From the NCBI GenBank assembly GCA_027452025.1, contig DAIDHI010000024.1, forward strand, positions 1-36,986: a DNA stretch of 36,986 nt. Direction: 5' to 3'. Of the stretch, positions 8,397 to 16,566 are shown one piece after another (positions within the stretch are counted from its first letter, which is position 1; each line of letters opens with the position of its first letter). The notes below the pieces were generated by a model that saw only the letters and a program-made list of their open reading frames with translations, searched no databases and was not told the DNA's origin. This stretch comes from Elusimicrobiota bacterium. GTDB lineage: Bacteria; Elusimicrobiota; Elusimicrobia; UBA1565; UBA9628. The translations under genes and the position numbers were made by a program.

Positions 8397-11081
8397 CTAG
8401 AAGCGATAGCGCGCGGTCACGTCGTAGATATTCTCTAGGAAGTGCGAGCGGAAGTCCCCGGAATAGTCGACTTTGAACGTCAGGGCTTGGTTCCAGTCGA
8501 CGTCCGCGCCCGCGCCCAGAGCCACGCCGTCGCGCGCGTAGTCGCCGGAGGCGACGGTGAAGGGGTTGCCGGCTCCGGAAGCCAGCTGCGCCTCGATCGG
8601 CCGCGACTGCGGATCGAACTCGTGGCGCCAGCCCAGGCTGCCGTAAGGCTGGTAGCTGCTCCCGTTGTTGTGAAAGACCTCCGAGTAGCGCAGGCCGACG
8701 GTCGAGCGCGCCGACTCGGCCGTCTGGGCGCCGACGGCGAGATCCAGCGTATCGGCGCCGCTCTCCGTGAAGCCATTGATCATGAGGCGGTCGTAGTCGA
8801 AGTCGGTGAAGGGGGAGAATATCCCGTAAGCCGGGACGTCGACGTCGTAGCGCACGCGGGCGCTCATGTTGAACTCCGAGCCGTCCGGCGAGCCCGTCGC
8901 CGTTCGCTCGAGGCTGCCGAAGAGGATGCCGCGGTTGGTCTGGAAGTGGTCGGAGGCTCCGCCGACGTAGAGATCCCCGCGCAGGTTCGAGCCGTAGGCG
9001 GCCCCGTAGACGCCGAAGCGCGCGCTGTCGTTGTCCACGGTGCCGCTGGCCGGGGCGTAGATGGAGGAGTGGCCGTGCAGGTAGCCTGCGGCGAAGCCCC
9101 CGGCCAGGTGATTGGTGAAGCGGTAGTCCGCGCCGCCCACGGCGCCTCCCGAGTCGAAGGCGTAGCCGGGCTGCAGGCCGGCCGCCGTGTGGGCCTCGGC
9201 CAGGCGCCCCGAGGTGCCCACGGCCGAGCCGAAGAAGCCCCAGGGCGAGTGAGGCGGCTCGGGACGGTTCTCGTCCTCGTCGTCGATGATCTCGGGAGAG
9301 TCGCCGAGCGGGTCGGCGTAGAGGTCGCCCGGAGCCGCGGACTGCGGGTTGACGGCGTAGGTGTCCAAGCCGTCGCTGGTCCTTCCGTCGGCCAAGGCGT
9401 CCACGCGCCGGCTGATGGCCCCGCCTTCGAGGCTCGAGTTGGTCAGGCCGACGGCCTGCATGGAAGCCAGCGAAATCGGCCCGATCTGATCGAGGGCGGC
9501 CTGGAGCTGGCCCGCGTTGAGGCTGTAGAGGTTGCCGAGGACCTGCGCGAGGTCGCCGGTGGGAGCCGTGGCGGTGTTTCCTCTCAGAGCGTCCATCGCC
9601 GCGCCGACGGCCGCCTGGTTCTGGTTGCCGGCGAGACTCGTGAACTTATTCAACTGGACCTGAAAGTCCTCGTTGTTTCCATTTTGGGTCGGATTAAGAG
9701 TAAAGGCCGCCGGCGTCGTGATTTGCGAAGACGTGATGGAGCCGCCTGTAAAACCGCCCGTCTTGATCAAACCTGTAAACGTGGTGTTGTCTGTCAGTCC
9801 CGAAAGAACCGAAACCGGCATGGTCACGTTGAACTTGGCCTGGCTCACGTTCATGGTGTTAGTGACGTTGATCATCGTGCCCGGCGTCGCGCTCGGGATC
9901 TCAAACGCCAGAATTCCGGCGCCTGAGTAGCTGCCCATATTAAGAGTTTCCGCGTGCATGTTGATCGTGCCGCTATTAATGACCGCGCCAAGGGCAGCGG
10001 TCTGGTAAAAGCCGTTCATGTCGATGGTCGCGCCCTGAGCGACATTCACCGCGTAGCCGGCCGGAAGAGCGTTGTTGATGCCGTACTGCAGCGTGCCGAC
10101 GTTGACGTTCGTTCCGCCGGAATACGTGTTGACGGCGCCCAGCGTCAGCACTCCGCCGCCGATCTCAGTCAGCGCTCCCGAACCGCTGATGACGCCGTTG
10201 AGCGTGGAGTTGAAGCCGAAGGTGTCGATCGTGCCGCCGCCGTTGCCGAGGCTGATGGGGCGGGAGGAGACGATCGCCGCGCCCGTCTGCAGCGTGCCGC
10301 CGTTGAGGGTGAGCGTGCCCGTGCTCACGCCGAGGTTGTTGTCGCCGATTACGTTGACGAGCGCTCCGTTTTCGATGGTCGTTCCGGTGTAGAGGTTGCT
10401 GCCCGTCAGGTACAGCGCTCCGGTGCTCACGCCCACCGTCAGCGCGCCAGGGCCCGTGATCACGCCGGAGAGCGTCGTCGAGCTGCCCTCGAGGTCGATG
10501 GTGCCGCCGTTGCCGGTGATAGTGATCGTGCGCCCGTCGCTGAGCGTCTGCGTCAGGATCTTCAGCGTCCCGCCGTCGAACGTGAGATTGCCGCCGCCCA
10601 AGGCGCCGTCCTGGTTGATGCCCAAAGCGCCGCCGGAGATCGTGGTGCCTCCGCCGTAGGAATTGCCGCTGTAGAGGTCCAGCTCGCCGGCTCCTGTCTT
10701 GGTCAAAGCGCCCGCTCCGCCGATCGGGGAGTAGATGCTCCAGGGCTGGGACGTATTCGTGTTGGCGAAGGTCATCGCGCCCTCGCTCGAGATCGAACCG
10801 CCCTGGATCGTGACCGCCGAGGGCGCGGCCGAGGCGTCGAACGTCGTCGCGTTGGTCGAGGCCAGATCGGGCAGCCCGCTGAGGAGGTTGATCGTGCCGC
10901 CCGAGCCGGCTCCCCAAGCGATCGTGTTCGCGCCGCCGGCGGAAATCGCGCTGGTGACCTGATAGCGCAGGCTTCCGGTATCCGTGCCCGAGTCGCTAGT
11001 GTCGGTGACGGTGTAGGTGGTCGAAAATGCCGGCTGCGCCAGGACGAGGAGAGCGAGAGCGACGCGCAGGGACGTCTTCAC
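8397..11081 (-). CDS. Type V autotransporter with PATR beta-strand repeats and C-terminal beta-barrel
   Basis: An 894-residue secreted/outer-membrane protein. A Sec signal peptide (1-20, cleavage near FS-TT) is followed by a Gly/Thr/Asn-rich beta-helical passenger. At least three autotransporter-associated beta-strand (PATR) repeats lie at about 121-153, 209-241 and 300-332, each reading roughly GxGALTxxGxGxLxLxGxNxYxGGTxIxxGxL. An Asp/Glu/Pro-rich linker near residue 625 precedes a barrel of about 260 residues that ends in ARYRF, the aromatic C-terminus expected of an outer-membrane beta-barrel. No protease triad is seen, so it is probably an adhesin-type passenger. The start is GTG. A TAGAAT hexamer lies at 11092-11097 on this strand, 10 nt before the GTG. 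The passenger-coding part (about 9650-10100) is more AT-rich than the surroundings, as expected for Asn/Thr/Ile-rich protein. Confidence 0.93.
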   Translation of the reverse strand: MKTSLRVALALLVLAQPAFSTTYTVTDTSDSGTDTGSLRYQVTSAISAGGANTIAWGAGSGGTINLLSGLPDLASTNATTFDASAAPSAVTIQGGSISSEGAMTFANTNTSQPWSIYSPIGGAGALTKTGAGELDLYSGNSYGGGTTISGGALGINQDGALGGGNLTFDGGTLKILTQTLSDGRTITITGNGGTIDLEGSSTTLSGVITGPGALTVGVSTGALYLTGSNLYTGTTIENGALVNVIGDNNLGVSTGTLTLNGGTLQTGAAIVSSRPISLGNGGGTIDTFGFNSTLNGVISGSGALTEIGGGVLTLGAVNTYSGGTNVNVGTLQYGINNALPAGYAVNVAQGATIDMNGFYQTAALGAVINSGTINMHAETLNMGSYSGAGILAFEIPSATPGTMINVTNTMNVSQAKFNVTMPVSVLSGLTDNTTFTGLIKTGGFTGGSITSSQITTPAAFTLNPTQNGNNEDFQVQLNKFTSLAGNQNQAAVGAAMDALRGNTATAPTGDLAQVLGNLYSLNAGQLQAALDQIGPISLASMQAVGLTNSSLEGGAISRRVDALADGRTSDGLDTYAVNPQSAAPGDLYADPLGDSPEIIDDEDENRPEPPHSPWGFFGSAVGTSGRLAEAHTAAGLQPGYAFDSGGAVGGADYRFTNHLAGGFAAGYLHGHSSIYAPASGTVDNDSARFGVYGAAYGSNLRGDLYVGGASDHFQTNRGILFGSLERTATGSPDGSEFNMSARVRYDVDVPAYGIFSPFTDFDYDRLMINGFTESGADTLDLAVGAQTAESARSTVGLRYSEVFHNNGSSYQPYGSLGWRHEFDPQSRPIEAQLASGAGNPFTVASGDYARDGVALGAGADVDWNQALTFKVDYSGDFRSHFLENIYDVTARYRF

Positions 11082-11220
11082 CGGGATCGCGATTCTAACA
11101 TTTCGCGGCGCCGCGCCTCCACGGATACCTGATTTTCGCGGCCGGCCGCAAATATTTTAGGGGGGGCGCCGCGACGCCCCTTCTCCGACGAGCGCGGCGC
11201 GGGTTTTGCTCGCGCGTTGA

Positions 11221-11271
11221 CGAAAATATTTTTCGCCACCCCTTGACAGGATCGGGCACAACCTCTATACT
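11221..11271 (+). promoter_or_regulatory. Strong sigma-70 promoter of the dcw (mra) cluster with UP-like element
   Basis: TTGACA (11243-11248), an exact 17-nt spacer, TATACT (11266-11271). Just upstream, 11221-11235 is an AT-rich palindrome (CGAAAA TAT TTTTCG), in the position of an UP element or operator. The expected transcript start near 11278 precedes the MraZ-box-like repeats. Confidence 0.85.
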
Positions 11272-11281
11272 CGCTGCGCTT

Positions 11282-11327
11282 GTGGGAAAAAGTGGGAGAG
11301 ATTGGAATCGAGTGGCGAGGAGTGGGG
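11282..11327 (+). promoter_or_regulatory. Five MraZ-box-like direct repeats at 10-bp spacing
   Basis: GTGGG or close variants occur at exact 10-bp intervals: TGGG at 11283, TGGG at 11293, TGGA at 11303, TGGC at 11313 and TGGG at 11323. MraZ is known to bind tandem TGGG repeats of this periodicity near its own promoter and to repress the dcw cluster. Here they fill the leader between the -10 box and the mraZ start, so autorepression is the natural reading. Confidence 0.82.
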
Positions 11328-11339
11328 AAGCGGAGCTGA

Positions 11340-11789
11340 ATGATGCTGCTCATTGGCCGCTACGAGTATTCTCTCGACGCCAAGAACCGGCTGCCCGTTC
11401 CACCGAAGTTTCGCGAGGCGCTCGCCCAGGAAAAGGCGAAGGTGCTTTATCTGACCGCGGGTCTCGAGGGCTGCCTGTATCTCTTCCTGCCGTCGCAGTG
11501 GAACAAGCTGCTGGAAAACGATCTGCAATCCTTCTCACTTCCGGACAAGGAGCAGGAGCGGGCCTTCAAGAGGAAGTTCTTCGCGGAGGCCGTGGAGGTG
11601 GGGCTGGATTCGGCGGGGCGGATTCTGGTACCTCAATATCTCAAGGCGCACGCGGCGCTCAAGGGCACGGTCTACGTGCAGGGCGCGGGCAAGCGCGCGG
11701 AGATATGGGACACGGCGAAGTGGAGCGCCTACGACAGGGCGAAGGTCGAGCCTGCGTTCAAGACCGTGAGCAAGACTTTGGAGATCTAG
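11340..11789 (+). CDS. mraZ: Transcriptional regulator MraZ
   Basis: A 149-residue protein made of two AbrB-like swapped-hairpin halves. The first is GRYEYSLDAKNRLPVPPKF (about 6-25). The second, VGLDSAGRILVPQYL, repeats the SLDAKGRL...P pattern. MraZ forms a ring-like oligomer and binds tandem TGGG repeats upstream of its own gene, which are present here. Two adjacent ATG codons (11340 and 11343) are possible; GGAG at 11332-11335 is better spaced for the second. First gene of the dcw cluster. Confidence 0.95.
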   Translation: MMLLIGRYEYSLDAKNRLPVPPKFREALAQEKAKVLYLTAGLEGCLYLFLPSQWNKLLENDLQSFSLPDKEQERAFKRKFFAEAVEVGLDSAGRILVPQYLKAHAALKGTVYVQGAGKRAEIWDTAKWSAYDRAKVEPAFKTVSKTLEI

Positions 11790-11791
11790 CG

Positions 11792-12721
11792 GTGCGCACG
11801 GCCTGGCCCGATGATTGGATTTCGATGAGCGATTCGAGGCGTTACGAGCACCAGCCGGTCCTGCTCGCGGAGGTGCTGGACCTGCTGATTACCGAATCGG
11901 GCGGCCTGTACCTGGACGCCACCCTCGGTCTCGGAGGCCATTCCGAGGCCATCCTCCGCGCCATCTCGGCCCAAAGTAAGCTGATGGGGTTGGACATGGA
12001 TCCGGAGGCGCTGATACAAGCCGAACAGCGGCTGGCGCCCTATAGCGGAAGATTCCGCGCGGTCCGCGCCAACTTCAGAACCTTGGGCCAAATTTTGGAG
12101 CGGGAAAAGTTCTTCCCGCTGGCCGGCGCCCTGCTCGACCTCGGCGTCAGCTCCCTGCAGTTCGACAAGCCCGAGCGGGGGTTCAGCTTCCAGCACGAAG
12201 GCCCGCTCGACATGCGCATGTCGCCCGACAACCCCCTGACCGCCGACGCTATCGTCAACCGCTGGCCGCAGGAGCAGATCGCCCTCCTATTAAAGGAATA
12301 CGGCGAGGAGCCGGCCGCCCAGAGGATCGCCAAGGCCATCGTCGAGCGCCGGCGCCAAGAGTCCTTCAAGACCACCACCGATCTCGCGCAGATGATCGAG
12401 AAGCTCGCGCCCCGCGGCAAGATCCATCCCGCGACGCGCACCTTCCAGGCCCTGCGCATCGCCGTCAACGCCGAGCTCGAGAACCTCACCCGCGCCCTCG
12501 AGGACTTGGCGCGCTTCATGCAGCACGGCGGCCGCATGGGGGTCATCACCTTTCATTCGCTGGAGGACCGCATCGTCAAGCGGATGTTCGCGTCGTTCGT
12601 CGAGCAGGGCGTCTGCCGCTACGTGGACAAGAAAGGGGAGGCCGTCGCGCCTTCCGAAGAAGAGGTCGAAAGCAATCCGAGGGCCCGCAGCGCCAAGCTG
12701 CGGGTCGTGGAGAAACTGTGA
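11792..12721 (+). CDS. rsmH: 16S rRNA (cytosine-1402-N4)-methyltransferase RsmH (MraW)
   Basis: A SAM-dependent methyltransferase with the family signatures YEHQPVLLAEVLDLL, DATLGLGGHSEAIL (SAM loop), LLDLGVSSLQFD, RTFQALRIAVN and GVITFHSLEDRIVK. It N4-methylates C1402 in the 16S rRNA P site. The GTG at 11792 is 2 nt after the mraZ stop with GGAG at 11780-11783; an internal ATG at 11825 would remove 11 poorly conserved residues and is a realistic alternative. Second dcw gene. The stop overlaps the next small gene. Confidence 0.95.
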   Translation: MRTAWPDDWISMSDSRRYEHQPVLLAEVLDLLITESGGLYLDATLGLGGHSEAILRAISAQSKLMGLDMDPEALIQAEQRLAPYSGRFRAVRANFRTLGQILEREKFFPLAGALLDLGVSSLQFDKPERGFSFQHEGPLDMRMSPDNPLTADAIVNRWPQEQIALLLKEYGEEPAAQRIAKAIVERRRQESFKTTTDLAQMIEKLAPRGKIHPATRTFQALRIAVNAELENLTRALEDLARFMQHGGRMGVITFHSLEDRIVKRMFASFVEQGVCRYVDKKGEAVAPSEEEVESNPRARSAKLRVVEKL

Positions 12722-12903
12722 TGAAAAACCATCAGCTGCTTCGTGGCTCGGGCGCGGGGCTGGGCGCCGTCATGCAAGTGGACACGACCGTGAGCTTCCT
12801 CCTCGACAGGCAGAACGTCATCGATCTGGCCCCGGCGGGCCCGGCGACCAATGCCGGCTACATTTGGAGACGCGTGTTCCTGCGAGGCAAGGCGCGCGGA
12901 TGA
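12721..12903 (+). CDS. Small unknown protein (60 aa) inside the dcw cluster
   Basis: The ATG overlaps the rsmH stop (TGATG). A GTG three bases earlier is also possible. The 60 codons show the strong third-position G/C bias of neighbouring genes, so the frame looks coding. The product is soluble and basic at its C-terminus (WRRVFLRGKARG). No motif, membrane helix or signal peptide is seen. It sits exactly between rsmH and a pair of strong hairpins ahead of ftsL. It could be a small protein or a leader peptide for those structures. Confidence 0.55.
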   Translation: MKNHQLLRGSGAGLGAVMQVDTTVSFLLDRQNVIDLAPAGPATNAGYIWRRVFLRGKARG

Positions 12904-12911
12904 AACGATCA

Positions 12912-12979
12912 GGCGGGTCCCCACTCGGCGGGGGGCCCGCCGCCTCTTTGGCAACCCTCTACTCGGCGGGAGGGTTGCC
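12912..12979 (+). promoter_or_regulatory. Two tandem hairpins with identical 8-nt loops, between the mraZ-rsmH unit and ftsL
   Basis: Hairpin 1: stem 12912-12922 with 12931-12941, loop 12923-12930. Hairpin 2: stem 12950-12960 with 12969-12979, loop 12961-12968. Both stems are 11 bp with a single T-G wobble, and both loops read ACTCGGCG. The stem sequences differ at most of their inner positions yet remain fully paired. An 8-nt spacer (GCCTCTTT) separates them. They could be tandem terminators or attenuators, or a protein-binding RNA element. Confidence 0.7.
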
Positions 12980-12991
12980 ATCAATTTGCGG

Positions 12992-12997
12992 TATAAT
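12992..12997 (+). promoter_or_regulatory. Consensus -10 box ahead of ftsL
   Basis: An exact TATAAT ends 9 nt before the ftsL ATG at 13007. No convincing -35 hexamer lies 16-18 nt upstream, because that stretch is the right arm of hairpin 2. With the hairpins it may mark a second transcription unit starting at ftsL. Confidence 0.4.
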
Positions 12998-13006
12998 CTC
13001 CGCGCG

Positions 13007-13411
13007 ATGCCAGCGCACGCGCGGAGCTCGGCGGTCCCGGTAAACCAGGCGGCCCAGAAAAAGCCCGTGCACGAGCAGTCGCGAAGGACCTTCAAGATCG
13101 CAGCGGCGAGCCTCTTTTTGCTGGCCATGGTGTGGCAGCACGTTCAGGCCACGCGCCTCGGCTACCGGGTGGAGCAGTCCCGCCGCCAGATAGACCTGCT
13201 GCAGGGGCAGATCGGCTCGCTCGACATGCAGATCGAAACCAGCTTGGCGCCCGCGCAGCTCGCGCAGCGCGCCTCCCGCCTCGGACTCTACCCCGCGGCG
13301 CCCGACTGCCTGCGCGTCCTCGGCCGCCCGCTTTCGCCGACCGACGCTCCCGGCTTCTTCGGACGGCTGCTGACGCTGCGCCGCGAGTTCTCGCGACTGC
13401 CGCGCACCTGA
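13007..13411 (+). CDS. ftsL: Cell division protein FtsL (FtsL/DivIC-like)
   Basis: A 134-residue bitopic protein: basic cytoplasmic N-terminus (1-28), one membrane helix (about 29-46), then a periplasmic heptad-rich coiled coil (TRLGYRVEQSRRQIDLLQGQ) and a short tail. This topology, and its place between rsmH and the PBP3 gene, identify FtsL; sequence conservation in this family is always weak. It would join FtsB and FtsQ in activating FtsW/FtsI. The ATG at 13007 is chosen because the frame upstream runs into the hairpins. Confidence 0.82.
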   Translation: MPAHARSSAVPVNQAAQKKPVHEQSRRTFKIAAASLFLLAMVWQHVQATRLGYRVEQSRRQIDLLQGQIGSLDMQIETSLAPAQLAQRASRLGLYPAAPDCLRVLGRPLSPTDAPGFFGRLLTLRREFSRLPRT

Positions 13412-13421
13412 CGGGGCGCCG

Positions 13422-15059
13422 ATGGACACGCGCCGTCGTTTGACCCTGGCGGCGGCCTTTTGCCTGCTGCCGCTGCTGCCGCTGACAATCCGGCTCACGC
13501 GCCTCCAGGTCATGGACCACCAGAGCCTCGAGACGCGCGCGGCGGACGAGTTCTCGCGCAGCGACGACGAGATCGTTCCGCGGGGGGACATCGTCGACCG
13601 CAACGGCTTCATCCTCGCGCAATCGATTCCGGTCTGGGCTTGCTTCGTCGACCGGAAGATGGCGCCGGACGAACGCGCCCTGGCCCGGCGCCTGGGGCCG
13701 GTGATCGGCATGCGGCCGGCCGACGTCCTGCGCAAGCTTTCCGCAAGCGCGCGTTTTCCCTGGGTCAAGACGGATCTCAGCTACGAGCAGTCCCAGAAGC
13801 TGAGAGCGGCCCGCATCGAGGGCGTGGGCGTCATCGCCAGCCAGCGGCGCTTCTACCCCAACGGCGATCTCGCGCGTTCGTTGCTCGGCGAGGTCTCGCC
13901 CGACGGCCGGGGGCTTTCCGGCATCGAGCTCGTCGAGGACTCCCGGCTCGTCGGCAAGGCGCGCAAATTCAGGGTCATCCGCGACGGCTCCGGCCGCCTG
14001 ATCTACAAGAGCGTGGAAGAGGCCGCGGCGGCTCCCGAGCCGCTCAAGCTGACCATCGACCGTTCCATCCAATACTTCGCGGAGCAGGCATTGCGGGAGG
14101 CCTACGGGCGCTTCCACATGCAGCAAGGCATGGTGCTCGTTCAAGACCCCGGCGACGGCGACCTTCTCGCCATGGCCACCTACCCGGCCAACCCCCTGCG
14201 CGATCCCATCGTCCAGGACGCCTACGAGCCGGGCTCGATCTTCAAGGTGGTGACCTCGGCCGCCGCCTTGGAATCGAAAAGCGTGACCGAGAAGGACGCG
14301 TTTTTTTGCGAGAACGGCAGCTATAAGATCGCCCCGGGCGTGACGATCCACGACGACGAGCCGGAAGGCGACCTCACGCTCCAAGGGATCCTCGAGAAAT
14401 CCTCCAACATCGGGATCTCGAAGGTCGTCCAGCGCATCGGCCCGATCGCCTTCTACCGAGCCGTGCGCGCTTTCGGGTTCGGCAGCAAGACGGGGATCGA
14501 ACTGCCGGGCGAGACGGCCGGGGAACTGCGTCCGCTGACGAGCCTCACCAAAGTCGGGCTGGCTTCGGCCTCCTTCGGCTACGGCGTGGGCGTGACGCCC
14601 CTGCAGGTCGTCACGGCCTACAGCGCCATCGCCAACGGGGGGATCCTGTGGCAGCCTCGCGTGCTGGGCGGCGCGGGCGAAGGCGTCCGCGTGCGCCGGG
14701 TGATGTCTCAGGAAACGATGAGCGTTCTCGCCCGGATGCTCGAGAGCGTCGTGGACGAAGGCACCGGAACCCCGGCCCGCATCCCGGGCTATCGCATTGC
14801 CGGCAAGACCGGCACCTCCCATCGCCTCGACCTCGCCACCAAGCGCTACTCCAACCAGTACAACGCCAGCTTCGTCGGCTTTCTGCCCGCCAGCCGGCCC
14901 CGGTGGACGATCCTGGTCACGATCCAGGCGCCGCGCGGGGCCTATTACGGAGCGGAGGTCGCCGCGCCGGTCTTCGCCGAGATCGCCAAGCGGCTGCTCA
15001 TGCTCGACGCCATCCCGCCGGACGACCCTTCGACGGTGGCCCTGGCCCGGGGCCGCTGA
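13422..15059 (+). CDS. ftsI: Septal peptidoglycan transpeptidase FtsI (PBP3, class B PBP)
   Basis: A 545-residue class B penicillin-binding protein. It has an N-terminal membrane anchor (about 8-24), a pedestal domain with VPRGDIVDRNG (52-62), and a transpeptidase domain with all three active-site motifs: SIFK (272-275), SSN (327-329) and KTGT (462-465). It cross-links septal peptidoglycan with FtsW. There are no C-terminal PASTA domains. It starts 10 nt after ftsL in the normal dcw order. Confidence 0.96.
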   Translation: MDTRRRLTLAAAFCLLPLLPLTIRLTRLQVMDHQSLETRAADEFSRSDDEIVPRGDIVDRNGFILAQSIPVWACFVDRKMAPDERALARRLGPVIGMRPADVLRKLSASARFPWVKTDLSYEQSQKLRAARIEGVGVIASQRRFYPNGDLARSLLGEVSPDGRGLSGIELVEDSRLVGKARKFRVIRDGSGRLIYKSVEEAAAAPEPLKLTIDRSIQYFAEQALREAYGRFHMQQGMVLVQDPGDGDLLAMATYPANPLRDPIVQDAYEPGSIFKVVTSAAALESKSVTEKDAFFCENGSYKIAPGVTIHDDEPEGDLTLQGILEKSSNIGISKVVQRIGPIAFYRAVRAFGFGSKTGIELPGETAGELRPLTSLTKVGLASASFGYGVGVTPLQVVTAYSAIANGGILWQPRVLGGAGEGVRVRRVMSQETMSVLARMLESVVDEGTGTPARIPGYRIAGKTGTSHRLDLATKRYSNQYNASFVGFLPASRPRWTILVTIQAPRGAYYGAEVAAPVFAEIAKRLLMLDAIPPDDPSTVALARGR

Positions 15060-15060
15060 G

Positions 15061-16566
15061 GTGGCGGCGCCGCTGCGGGAACTGCTGCGCGAGGCCGGCG
15101 TCGCGCGCCTGGTGGGGTCCGACGAGGTCGTGGTCCGAGGGCTGCGCCACGATTCCCGCCAAGTCCAGCCGGGCGACCTTTTCTTCGCCCTTTGCGGAGC
15201 CCGCACGGACGGCAATCGCTTCGTCAAGGCGGCGCTGGAGCGCGGCGCCCGCGTCGTGGTCAGCGAGCTCGACGCGCCCCCGCCGCCGGTCTGCCTGGAC
15301 GCGACCTGGGTCCGCGTCGCCGACGCGGCGCTGGCGATGGGCCGCATCGCGGACCGGTTCTTCGGGCACCCCTCCGGCGCCATGAAGGTCATAGGGGTAA
15401 CGGGCACCAACGGCAAGACGACGACGACCTATTTCCTGGAGTCGATCGTCGCGGCGTGCGGCGGCACCGCGGCCGTGGTCGGGACCGTCGACTATCGTCT
15501 GGCCGGGCGCGCGATCGAGAAGGCGCCCAACACCACTCCGATCTCGCTGGAGCTCCTGCGCCTCTTGGCGCGCTTCCGCGACGGCGGCGCCACGCATGTC
15601 GCCATGGAGGCGTCCTCCCACGCGCTCGCGCTCAAGCGCGTCGAGGAGGTGGACTTCGACGCGGCGATCTTCACCAACATCAGCCGCGATCACCTGGATT
15701 TTCACAAGACGCCGGAGGATTACTTCGAGGCCAAGGCCCGCCTTTTCGACCTGCTGACCAAGCCCTCATCCTCGAAAAAGGACCGCGTCGCGGCCATCAA
15801 CGCCGACGACGCCCGCGCCGCGGCCCTGCGCCGCCGGGCGGCGGGAGCGCGGACCCTGCTCTTCGGCCTCGCCGCCGGAGCCGACGTGCGCGCCGAACGC
15901 CCGCGCGAGGACGTCGACGGCACCTCTTTTGAGCTGGTCTTCGCGGGCAAGGCTCACCCCGCTCGCATCCGCTTGGCCGGACTCTACAACGTCTCCAACG
16001 CCCTGGGCGCCGCCGCGGCGGCGCTGGGCTTGGGGCTTCCCATGGGCGGCGTCCTCCAGGGGCTCGAGGCCCTCGCTGGGGTGCCGGGGCGTCTTGAGCG
16101 CGTCGACGAGGGCCAGCCTTTCGGCGTCTTCGTGGACTTCGCCCATACGGAGAGCGCGCTGGCGGCCGCTCTGTCGTGCCTTTCCCGGCTGCCGCACAAG
16201 CGCCTGATCGCCGTCTTTGGCTGCGGGGGAGAGCGCGACCGGGGCAAACGCGGACCGATGGGCGCGGCGGCTTGCCGGGGCAGCGACCTGGCCGTGGTCA
16301 CCAGCGACAACCCGCGCCGCGAGGATCCGCTGGCGATCATCGGGGAGATCGAGGAAGGAATCCGCGCCGCGGGCCTGAAAAATTATAAAATTCAGCCGGA
16401 TCGGAAGGAGGCCATCGAGCTGGCCGTCGCGCAGGCTCGGCCCGGCGACCTCGTCTTGATCGCCGGAAAAGGACATGAGGGCTACCAGATCTTGAAAGAG
16501 GGCACCGTCGCGTTCGACGACCGGGAGCAGGCGCGCGCAGCCCTGCGGCGCCTGAAGCGGCCATGA
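15061..16566 (+). CDS. murE: UDP-MurNAc-L-Ala-D-Glu ligase MurE, meso-diaminopimelate-type
   Basis: A 501-residue Mur ligase, starting at GTG 1 nt after the ftsI stop. The ATP-binding loop TGTNGKTTTT spans about 114-123. The lysine to be carbamylated lies in EAKARLF (K225). The specificity motif DNPR is at 416-419; DNPR is characteristic of enzymes adding meso-diaminopimelate rather than lysine. It catalyses the third amino-acid addition to the cytoplasmic peptidoglycan precursor. The stop overlaps the murF ATG by four bases. Confidence 0.96.
   Translation: MAAPLRELLREAGVARLVGSDEVVVRGLRHDSRQVQPGDLFFALCGARTDGNRFVKAALERGARVVVSELDAPPPPVCLDATWVRVADAALAMGRIADRFFGHPSGAMKVIGVTGTNGKTTTTYFLESIVAACGGTAAVVGTVDYRLAGRAIEKAPNTTPISLELLRLLARFRDGGATHVAMEASSHALALKRVEEVDFDAAIFTNISRDHLDFHKTPEDYFEAKARLFDLLTKPSSSKKDRVAAINADDARAAALRRRAAGARTLLFGLAAGADVRAERPREDVDGTSFELVFAGKAHPARIRLAGLYNVSNALGAAAAALGLGLPMGGVLQGLEALAGVPGRLERVDEGQPFGVFVDFAHTESALAAALSCLSRLPHKRLIAVFGCGGERDRGKRGPMGAAACRGSDLAVVTSDNPRREDPLAIIGEIEEGIRAAGLKNYKIQPDRKEAIELAVAQARPGDLVLIAGKGHEGYQILKEGTVAFDDREQARAALRRLKRP

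Noticed and set aside
9650..10100. AT-richer stretch as a sign of horizontal transfer
   Set aside because: It coincides with an Asn/Thr/Ile-rich part of the passenger domain; amino-acid composition explains it and the flanks have normal composition. No mobility genes are nearby.
8442..11132. Long plus-strand frames (494 and 392 codons) across the autotransporter
   Set aside because: The minus strand encodes a complete autotransporter with signal peptide, repeats and barrel; the plus-strand products are low-complexity Val/Ala/Arg sequence.
11138..11181. Palindrome GCGGCCGGCCGC and a GGGGCG/CGCCCC hairpin upstream of the dcw promoter
   Set aside because: Short GC self-complementary words are common at this base composition; no T-tract and no clear regulatory geometry.
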